From Promethearchaeota archaeon (GTDB lineage Archaea > Asgardarchaeota > Lokiarchaeia > Sigyniarchaeales > Promethearchaeaceae), in NCBI GenBank assembly GCA_016933055.1, contig JAFGBS010000008.1:1-64000 (forward strand): a DNA stretch of 64,000 nt. The letters run 5' to 3'. Every line of letters begins with the position of its first letter. The stretch's first letter is position 1. Below are positions 17,761 to 24,704 of this stretch, one piece after another. A program made the translations under genes and the position numbers. Below the pieces are notes generated by a model that worked only from the letters and a program-made list of their open reading frames with translations, ran no database searches and was not told where the DNA came from.

Positions 17761-18330
17761 CAACTATCCGATAGGATAAGTGAATAGAGGGTATATAGTA
17801 TGAAGTGCGGTCAATTTAGTGCCTATCCTATCTGCCTCATGCTACTCATTCGGCTTTTGAACTATCCAAGATAGGTGTTTGACATCCTCCCTCGTTCCCG
17901 CACTTCGGACTTAAGTATTCTTCATCTGAATGGTAGTAAATTGGTTTAAATTCGTGAATTGATTCTAATTTATTCGTTTGAACGTGTTTTATGATAGTAT
18001 CATGTTAAGGGGTTTCAATTTTTGATGGATAGAGCCATAAAGATGTTGATTAACAGGATAATTCTTTAGAATTTAGACCTTCAATTTTGATTAATCAACA
18101 CCTATCCCATATCCCACACGCTCGTTTAGGGTTCATCTATCGTGTGTTTCCCTATCCCCCCTATTTCTACGGCACAACGTTACCCAAACGGTCGATCCCT
18201 AGCGATACTCATGGATATGCCCTGTCCTTGATCACATGGGTTCTAGGCACACCTACGCTAAAAAACCTATCCAACGATTTTTCGGATAGGCTTGTAGCGT
18301 AGTTCGTACGGATTAGGGTCGTAGGTACAA
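17761..18330 (-). mobile_element. Palindrome-rich remnant, possibly of an IS200/IS605-type element
   Basis: This part of an 854-base gene-free gap is unlike the AT-rich spacers around it: 18121-18300 is close to half G+C. On the minus strand, GGGAGGATGTCAAAC (about 17879-17893) resembles the 3' end found just after tnpB genes in IS200/IS605 elements. GAAGTGCGG (17802-17810) and CCGCACTTC (17898-17906) form a 9-bp inverted repeat around it. Several CTATCC/GGATAG palindromes recur (17765-17778, 17862-17874, 18266-18289). No transposase or TnpB reading frame survives on either strand. It may be a decayed or non-autonomous element, or a structured RNA locus. Confidence 0.4.
18253..18302. repeat. 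Long two-part hairpin
   Basis: CTACGCTA (18253-18260) pairs with TAGCGTAG (18295-18302), and inside it CCTATCC (18266-18272) pairs with GGATAGG (18284-18290). This gives 8 + 7 bp of perfect stem with a small internal loop. ACCTACG at 18252 can instead pair with CGTAGGT at about 18320, so an alternative fold exists. Such structures occur at IS200/IS605 ends and in structured RNAs. Confidence 0.55.
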
Positions 18331-18496
18331 AATTGAGTAGTCATTAACACCAAACTGATTTTACATTAAAACGACTGAAATCTGTGAAGTTAAGGTGGTC
18401 TTATTTTCATAGTTTATACTTTTTTCACTTTTGCTCGGAAATAGTCTTCATTCAATCTCTTCTTTTTATGATTTCAGCAGATGTTTCAGTACACTA

Positions 18497-19354
18497 TTAT
18501 AAAGATTTAAAACACCAATCTGCTTCCTTATATTGATTTTCGACTATATCGAAAAATTCAGTGCCAAATCTGGTTGCAGGTCCTCCATCAATTATCCGGT
18601 GATCCATTGCAAGCGTGATTGCGATTGTTTCTCTAATCACTGGTTTTCCATCGATGACCATCTGTCTATTTTCAATTCCCGCAACTGCAATTGACATGGT
18701 GTGAGGGGTTATAAAAATTCCATGCCCAAATCCTCTTATTCCCTCCTTCGCAAGCATTCCAACTGCAGTCAATCCCACGGTACCTAAGAGACGTTTTCTT
18801 ATTAATGGATTTCGAAAAATAATGTATATAATTATGCGTCGCAAAAAGCGGGGGAATTTAGGGAATATTTTCATTATTCCCAATGTTTTTTGCTTATGGG
18901 TTGAAACACCTTCGGGTTTTGTTTGTTTTGCGGCTTGGATTTCATCATTTATTTCCTTTAATGTTTTTGTATTAGCTTTACGAATTGTATAATTGAGAGG
19001 TTTTTTAATTCCCGATGGTAAAGTTCGCTCTATATTCGTTTGAACATCGACATCTTCAAATGTATAATAGTATTTCATGCGCCTATGAAACGTGTTTACG
19101 GGATATTTAAATTTCTCCACCGCACGACTATAGCATGTTATCAAGAAGGCAGTAAAGCTTATATTATAACCAGTTTTTTTATAATGCTCCCGTATCAGTT
19201 TACGTGCATCGGTGACATCTATATAACTCATTCCCCACACGGTTGAGTTGATTTTTCTTGCTATAGTTAAATAATCATCCACTACTTGGGCTACACGGGG
19301 AACTTCTTTTTTACTATATTTACCTATTAAATCAAGTTTACCTTTTTTATCCAT
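18497..19354 (-). CDS. Free-standing E2-type (2-oxoacid dehydrogenase) acyltransferase domain
   Basis: A 285-residue protein matching only the catalytic domain of dihydrolipoamide acyltransferases, in the CoA-dependent acyltransferase superfamily with chloramphenicol acetyltransferase. The C-terminal catalytic motif DHRIIDGGPATRF is intact (near residue 250). Lipoyl and peripheral-subunit-binding domains are absent. A basic stretch around residues 165-190 (FPRFLRRIIIYIIF) could touch the membrane. The start overlaps the end of the acyl-CoA synthetase gene by 8 bp, so an acyl-CoA made by the synthetases is the likely donor. The acceptor is unknown. Confidence 0.87.
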   Translation of the reverse strand: MDKKGKLDLIGKYSKKEVPRVAQVVDDYLTIARKINSTVWGMSYIDVTDARKLIREHYKKTGYNISFTAFLITCYSRAVEKFKYPVNTFHRRMKYYYTFEDVDVQTNIERTLPSGIKKPLNYTIRKANTKTLKEINDEIQAAKQTKPEGVSTHKQKTLGIMKIFPKFPRFLRRIIIYIIFRNPLIRKRLLGTVGLTAVGMLAKEGIRGFGHGIFITPHTMSIAVAGIENRQMVIDGKPVIRETIAITLAMDHRIIDGGPATRFGTEFFDIVENQYKEADWCFKSL

Positions 19355-21137
19355 TATTTATTTTCACCCATAGAGGATCTTGCTCTTGTAAGGTTCGATG
19401 TGCAATTTTACCCGCTGCTGTTTTTGGAATATCTTCAACAAATTCTATGTGTTTTGGAACTTTGAATTCCGCAATATTTTGATTAAGCCAGTTTCTAAGT
19501 TTTTCGGAAGTTAATGTGCCCTTTCCCTCCTCTTTAATCACTATCCATGCTTTTGCTGCTTCCCCCGTGCGTTGATCTGGAACTGATGCAACCGCGACCT
19601 CCTTGACTAAGGGATGCTGACCTATTTCGTTTTCGATCTCCGACGGAAATACTAACCTTCCGGATATTTTGATAATTTGTTTTTTTCGGTCGATGATCTG
19701 CACACGCCCATGTTCTTCCATTATTCCAATATCTCCCGTTAACAACCAGGTTCTTCCATCGTATTCCCGTAAAACTTTCGCACTTGTTTCTGGATCTTGC
19801 CAGTATCCTAACATTACATTGGGGCCAGACACACATATTTCTCCTTTTTCCCCAATTGGAACCGGTCCTTTACTAAAATCCTCCATATCAAATATTTCCC
19901 AATCAATTGAAGGACCTGGGGTTCCTAAATAACCTGGTTCGCGATAACCCCAAAGTTTGTTAGCACTAACCATTGGTCCCGCTTCGCTCAAACCATATCC
20001 TTCCGTAATCCTAGCTCCTGTCATTTGCTCAAACCTATCTCTAATATGGGGATGAAGATACCCTCCTCCGGTACCTGTTATACAAATTCTTCCGTTTAAA
20101 GGATATTTCTTCACTATCCTTGGATCAACTTCCAACATCTGAACCAACATATATTCGACAGTGTAATACACGAATTTGTTATAATCCGGGAGTTCGTAGA
20201 TCGTCTTTAATAATTCTTCTGGAGGTGGGGGTCGGGGGAATAGGATCTGAATTCCCCCCATAGCAACTGCGACATTCATTATTGCTCCCAATCCGTAAAG
20301 ATGAAATAATGGAAGAACACCAATAAGACCTGTACGATGACCAAGAACAAACTGTTCTCCTTCCTCGGGCTTTTGCTTTAAAAATAAATTCATAATTTGA
20401 TTTGCATTAGCATAGAGGTTTCGATGCGAAAGCATGACCAATTTTGGAATTCCTGTGGTTCCCCCCGTGCTCGAAATAACAGCAATATCTTTATGAGCAT
20501 CTATAGAGACGTTCGGTGCATTTGGTTCAATCCTTAAACACTCGCGAAAGTCAATCGCTCTCGGATCGGTAATTTTAGCGGTGGGAATTTTCTTTAAAAC
20601 TCTTTTTCCTATAAACTGGGCGAGCCTTGAAATGCCTGTGGCCATATCGAGCATCCCTGTATAAATTATATGATCAAATGTCCATTCAGGCTCAATTTTG
20701 GACACTACCTTAGCCCATAACACGTCTAAGGTGATTATGATTTTGGCATTAGTTCTGGAAAATAAATCTATGAGTTCTTTCCCTTTATATAATGGATTTA
20801 TTGGTAAACATTTTGCTCCAAGTTTCACTATGGCATAAAAAGCTATCGGAAATTGAAAACAATTAGGTAAATCAATTACTATTGTGTCCTGCTTTTTCAC
20901 ACCTATATTATGTAAATATGTTGCAAACGCATCCACATGTTTCTTCAATTCCTTATATGTCATCCATGTTTTTAAAAACCAAATTGCTGGGTCATCTGCA
21001 TATTTAGCACAAGATTTGTCAAACATTTGACTTAAGGATGCAGAATAATCAATATCTAAGTCATGAGGTAATCCCTTTGGCCAGAATTTTCCAAAAAAAG
21101 GGCGATTTTCTGGTAGGTTAAATCGTTCATCAATCAT
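19347..21137 (-). CDS. Acyl-CoA synthetase (AMP-forming), paralogue 1
   Basis: A 596-residue ANL-superfamily ligase that activates a carboxylic acid through an acyl-adenylate to an acyl-CoA. Core motifs are ISSTGGTTGIPKLVMLSHRN (P-loop), GYGLSEAGP, TWLLTGDIGIMEEHGRVQI and IDRKKQIIKISGRLVFP, with the C-terminal catalytic Lys in PKTAAGKIAHR. It resembles long-chain fatty-acid ligases. It is about three-quarters identical, by eye, to the gene just upstream, so the pair arose by tandem duplication. The downstream acyltransferase gene overlaps it. Confidence 0.93.
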   Translation of the reverse strand: MIDERFNLPENRPFFGKFWPKGLPHDLDIDYSASLSQMFDKSCAKYADDPAIWFLKTWMTYKELKKHVDAFATYLHNIGVKKQDTIVIDLPNCFQFPIAFYAIVKLGAKCLPINPLYKGKELIDLFSRTNAKIIITLDVLWAKVVSKIEPEWTFDHIIYTGMLDMATGISRLAQFIGKRVLKKIPTAKITDPRAIDFRECLRIEPNAPNVSIDAHKDIAVISSTGGTTGIPKLVMLSHRNLYANANQIMNLFLKQKPEEGEQFVLGHRTGLIGVLPLFHLYGLGAIMNVAVAMGGIQILFPRPPPPEELLKTIYELPDYNKFVYYTVEYMLVQMLEVDPRIVKKYPLNGRICITGTGGGYLHPHIRDRFEQMTGARITEGYGLSEAGPMVSANKLWGYREPGYLGTPGPSIDWEIFDMEDFSKGPVPIGEKGEICVSGPNVMLGYWQDPETSAKVLREYDGRTWLLTGDIGIMEEHGRVQIIDRKKQIIKISGRLVFPSEIENEIGQHPLVKEVAVASVPDQRTGEAAKAWIVIKEEGKGTLTSEKLRNWLNQNIAEFKVPKHIEFVEDIPKTAAGKIAHRTLQEQDPLWVKINNG

Positions 21138-21226
21138 CGTTCATCACATCTCCATGAAGATAAATAAGAATTTTGTGAAGAAAGAAAATATGTTGTTTCA
21201 TACAATTAGATTTTTCACCTTATTAA

Positions 21227-23041
21227 TTAATTAGTTTCTGAAATTTGTTGGCTGTATTGCTTATTTCTCCATAAAGGATCATTCTCTTGAAGTGTACGGT
21301 GTGAAACTTTACCCGCGGAAGTTTTGGGAATTTCTTCAATGAACTCAATGAATTTTGGAACTTTGAAATGTGCAAGATTATCGGTTAGCCATGTACGCAA
21401 CTTTTCTGGAGTTAAGGTGTCTTTCCCCTCTTCTTTTACCACTACCCACGCCTTTGCAGCTTCACCAGTTCTTTCATCGGGGATAGAAGCTACCGCTACT
21501 TCTTTTACTAAAGGATGGTACCCAATTTCATTCTCAATTTCGGTGGGAAAGACTAATCGACCTGCAATTTTTAATATCTGTTTTTTTCTATCCATTATTT
21601 TCACTCGACCGTGTTCATCCATTATACCAATATCTCCCGTTAACAACCAGGTTCTTCCCTCATATTCTCGCAATACTTTAGCAGTAGTTTCTGGATCTTT
21701 CCAATATCCCAGCATTACATTTGGTCCGGTCACACAAATCTCGCCCCTCTCTCCAATAGCTACAGGACCATTACTAAAGTCTTCCATGTCAAATATATCC
21801 CAATCAATACTGGGTCCGGGAGTTCCAACATATCCTGGCTCTCTGTGGCCATATAAATTGTTCGCACTGACCATTGGAGCTGCTTCGGTGAGTCCGTATC
21901 CTTCAGTAATTCTGGCACCAGTCATTTCTTCAAATCTATCTCGTACATACGGATGCAGATATCCCCCCCCATATCCACAAATTGCAATTCGCCCATTCAA
22001 GGGATATCTTTTAACGAACTTAGGATCAACTTCTAAAAATTGAATCAACATATATTCTATTGTGTAATGTACAAACCGATTATAGTTTGGGAGGTTGTAA
22101 ATGGTTTTTAGAAATTCTTCTGGTGCCGGGGGTCGTGGAAATAACACTTGATAGCCACCTATAGCTACAGCCATATTCATAACGGCTCCTAATCCATATA
22201 AATGGAACAAAGGTAAGATCGCTATAAATCCTGTCCGATGACCTAAGATAAATTTTTCCTCACCTTCAGGTTTTTGCTTCAGGAATAAATATCCGAGTTG
22301 AAAAGCATTAGATATCAGATTTCTATGAGAAAGTATTACCATTTTCGGCATACCGGTGGTTCCACCTGTATTAGAAATGACTGCTATATCATGATTTGAA
22401 TCAATTTCCACATTGGGATAATCGATGGGAGTCTTCAGACATTCACGAAAATCTATAGCTCGTGGATCAGTAACCTTGGCTGTAGGCACTTTTTTAAGAA
22501 CCCTTTTGGCGAAAAATTGAGCTAATTTCGAGATTCCAGTGGCCAGATCCAGCATTCCCGTATAAATTATCTTGTTGAATATCCAATCCGGTTCAACTAA
22601 AGAAATAACCTTTGCCCAAAGTACATCTAGCGTAATGATTACTTTTGTCTCAGTGCTTTTCAAAATCGGGAGTAATTCATGTTTCTTATATAGCGGATTA
22701 AGTGGAATGCATTTTGCGCCCAATTTCATTATAGAATAAAATGCTATAACAAATTGGAAGCAATTCGGCAGATCTATGGCAACAGAATCTCCTTTTTGTA
22801 CACCAATTTTATGTAAGTAAGAAGTAAACGCATCTACATGGCGTTTAAGTTCCTTATACGTCATCCAAGTATTTAAGAACCAAATGGCAGGATCTTCAGA
22901 ATATTTTTCTGCTGAATCATCAAAGAGCTGTCCTAAAGACATGGAATAATCGATATCAAGTTCTTTAGGTAAACCTTTAGGCCAAAATTTACCATAGAAT
23001 GGACGATCATCCGGAATTTTGAATCTGTGTGTCTGAGACAT
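21227..23041 (-). CDS. Acyl-CoA synthetase (AMP-forming), paralogue 2
   Basis: A 604-residue paralogue of the following gene with the same order of motifs: ISNTGGTTGMPKMVILSHRN, GYGLTEAAP, TWLLTGDIGIMDEHGRVKI, MDRKKQILKIAGRLVFP and PKTSAGKVSHR. Differences are spread over the whole length, including the substrate-pocket region, so the two may have different acid specificity. The spacer between the two genes is about 90 bp and both read on the minus strand, consistent with one transcript covering both ligases and the acyltransferase. Confidence 0.93.
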   Translation of the reverse strand: MSQTHRFKIPDDRPFYGKFWPKGLPKELDIDYSMSLGQLFDDSAEKYSEDPAIWFLNTWMTYKELKRHVDAFTSYLHKIGVQKGDSVAIDLPNCFQFVIAFYSIMKLGAKCIPLNPLYKKHELLPILKSTETKVIITLDVLWAKVISLVEPDWIFNKIIYTGMLDLATGISKLAQFFAKRVLKKVPTAKVTDPRAIDFRECLKTPIDYPNVEIDSNHDIAVISNTGGTTGMPKMVILSHRNLISNAFQLGYLFLKQKPEGEEKFILGHRTGFIAILPLFHLYGLGAVMNMAVAIGGYQVLFPRPPAPEEFLKTIYNLPNYNRFVHYTIEYMLIQFLEVDPKFVKRYPLNGRIAICGYGGGYLHPYVRDRFEEMTGARITEGYGLTEAAPMVSANNLYGHREPGYVGTPGPSIDWDIFDMEDFSNGPVAIGERGEICVTGPNVMLGYWKDPETTAKVLREYEGRTWLLTGDIGIMDEHGRVKIMDRKKQILKIAGRLVFPTEIENEIGYHPLVKEVAVASIPDERTGEAAKAWVVVKEEGKDTLTPEKLRTWLTDNLAHFKVPKFIEFIEEIPKTSAGKVSHRTLQENDPLWRNKQYSQQISETN

Positions 23042-23146
23042 AGCACAATAAAGATCAATTGTCTATATAAGACTTATTTGTAGAACTAACAAATCTAAAA
23101 TTAAGATATGGATAAAAAATTGGTTATACACTAGGAAGAACGACTT

Positions 23147-23380
23147 TCATCGTATTTGTACGTAATAGTTGAGAAATAAATATCGCTTTAGGTTAGATCG
23201 GAAATTCACTTTAGCTGGATGTTTAATTATGTGTAATAAGTGTGTTTTCAATTCTTTTTTCCAATTTCTTTCCATATTGGAATACTTTGAAAAAACCATA
23301 ATTCTTGCAAATGCTGAACTTATTACAACCGATACTAATCCCCCTATCATAAATATTTCTTTCTTATCTCTGAATTTAAT
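23147..23380 (-). CDS. Possible small single-helix membrane protein with ATT start
   Basis: The frame reads KFRDKKEIFMIGGLVSVVIS: a charged start, one hydrophobic helix, then a basic tail of about 50 residues. GGGAGG (23391-23396) lies 10 bases before an in-frame ATT at 23380; the next usable codon is an ATG at 23350, which has no ribosome site and would cut into the charged segment before the helix. It follows the tandem membrane-protein genes by about 40 bp on the same strand. No family is recognised. The rest of the gap from 23042 holds nothing. Confidence 0.4.
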   Translation of the reverse strand: MKFRDKKEIFMIGGLVSVVISSAFARIMVFSKYSNMERNWKKELKTHLLHIIKHPAKVNFRSNLKRYLFLNYYVQIR

Positions 23381-23418
23381 GAGATATATGCCTCCCTTTT
23401 CGCTAAAAAATAAAATAC

Positions 23419-23982
23419 TTAAGTAGGGAATAGATAAGGCCAGAAACTGTAAATAATAATACCGGAAGTAGATAAGCCAATTACTATAAGTAAATATAAC
23501 CCACTAGGCCAATTGTATTTCTTCAAAATCCTTACATCGAATAAAATTGTGGTGAGATATACTAAACCACTGCCGATAATAAGGTTCAAGAAATCTCCCA
23601 TAGGGAAAAAACGTTCTAGGCCGGTAGCATACATCCAAATACCTAAAATTTGAGTAGGGGGATGCAAAGTGATTCGTTCCACGATCACCCATTTCCGATT
23701 TTTCTTCCAATAGGTCCGATCTTTGAATCTTCGATAAAAGGAAATGTCCCAAATTGTGGTAATAATCATTGCGGGAAAGCACGCAGCTACTATACAATTT
23801 AAAAATTTAACAGAACCCCCCGCAACCATCATAAGACAAGTATAAATGTTCACAAATCGGCTGACATAAAAGCGCCGAAAGCCTAACTCATCCCTAAGTT
23901 TAAAAAAGGATAACCATATACGAAATCCCAGGAATAGACTTCCAATCACCGTTAAATACCAACGATACTGCATAAACTCCAT
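23419..23982 (-). CDS. Membrane protein, tandem paralogue A
   Basis: A 187-residue protein with about five transmembrane helices. It shares with the adjacent gene the blocks KLRDELGFRRFYVSRFVN, TTIWDISFYRRF, YWKKNRKWVIVERITLHPP, MYATGLERF and KKYNWPSG. The conserved Arg/Trp/Lys loop between helices is the likely functional face, but no known family is recognised. It lies about 55 bp downstream of its paralogue. Confidence 0.75.
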   Translation of the reverse strand: MEFMQYRWYLTVIGSLFLGFRIWLSFFKLRDELGFRRFYVSRFVNIYTCLMMVAGGSVKFLNCIVAACFPAMIITTIWDISFYRRFKDRTYWKKNRKWVIVERITLHPPTQILGIWMYATGLERFFPMGDFLNLIIGSGLVYLTTILFDVRILKKYNWPSGLYLLIVIGLSTSGIIIYSFWPYLFPT

Positions 23983-24037
23983 ATAATAAAAATCTCGTTT
24001 TTTTTACATTTAATCGTTTTTGCAGATGAATATTAAA

Positions 24038-24592
24038 TTACAATCCAAAACCCCAACTAAGAATATAATAAAAGGAAAAACCTAAGGTGGAAAAAATCAT
24101 TACCAATAGCAAATCCCTCCCGTTTGGCCAATTGTATTTTTTACGCAACCTGATATCAAAAATGAACGAACTTCCGAACGTTATGACTATCCCGATGATA
24201 AAGGGAACAATTTGATCATTAGGAATATAAGTCGAAATTCCGGTGATATACATATACAATCCCGTTATTAGGATGGGAGGATGCATAGTCAAGCGCTCCA
24301 CGAATAACCATCCGCGGTTTTTCTTCCAATAATTCCTCTTCTTAAAATTTTGGTAAAATTTTACGTCCCAAATTGTGGTAAATAGCATTGCGGGTAAGCA
24401 AGTAGCTACAATCACATTAAATACAATACTTTGAAAATTAAAAATTAACATCAAACAAAAATAGTAATTTACCAATCTACTTACATAAAACCGCCGAAAT
24501 TGCAATTCATCTTTTAATTTGAACATCGATAACCATAATCTAAAGAGAAAAAACACTCCCCCGAATATTGTTGCGAAATATAGGAATACCAT
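24038..24592 (-). CDS. Membrane protein, tandem paralogue B
   Basis: A 184-residue paralogue of the neighbouring gene: KLKDELQFRRFYVSRLVN, TTIWDVKFYQNF, YWKKNRGWLFVERLTMHPP, MYITGISTY and KKYNWPNG align without gaps. It has five or six hydrophobic helices. The start lies about 110 bp from the divergent CrtI-type gene, so the two directions may share a promoter region. The function is unknown. The nearby lipid-linked sugar genes make a role at the membrane conceivable, but nothing in the sequence proves it. Confidence 0.75.
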   Translation of the reverse strand: MVFLYFATIFGGVFFLFRLWLSMFKLKDELQFRRFYVSRLVNYYFCLMLIFNFQSIVFNVIVATCLPAMLFTTIWDVKFYQNFKKRNYWKKNRGWLFVERLTMHPPILITGLYMYITGISTYIPNDQIVPFIIGIVITFGSSFIFDIRLRKKYNWPNGRDLLLVMIFSTLGFSFYYILSWGFGL

Positions 24593-24704
24593 TTTGATAT
24601 TTTAGAATTTTACGGGTATATTTATAAAACCAATCATTTAAAACCAAAAAAGGAAATAGCATTATAATTGAGATAGGTGAGAAACAATTCTTGATAATGC
24701 AATC

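Noticed and set aside
18087..18302. A 71-codon plus-strand open frame in the palindromic island
   Set aside because: It runs through the strongest hairpins, has no ribosome site, and the translation looks like that of structured non-coding sequence.
21324..22043. A 239-codon plus-strand open frame
   Set aside because: It lies entirely antisense to the second acyl-CoA synthetase gene, whose motifs are intact, and its translation has no family features.
23169..23426. An 85-codon plus-strand open frame
   Set aside because: It is antisense to the better-supported small membrane protein frame and runs into the end of the next minus-strand gene.
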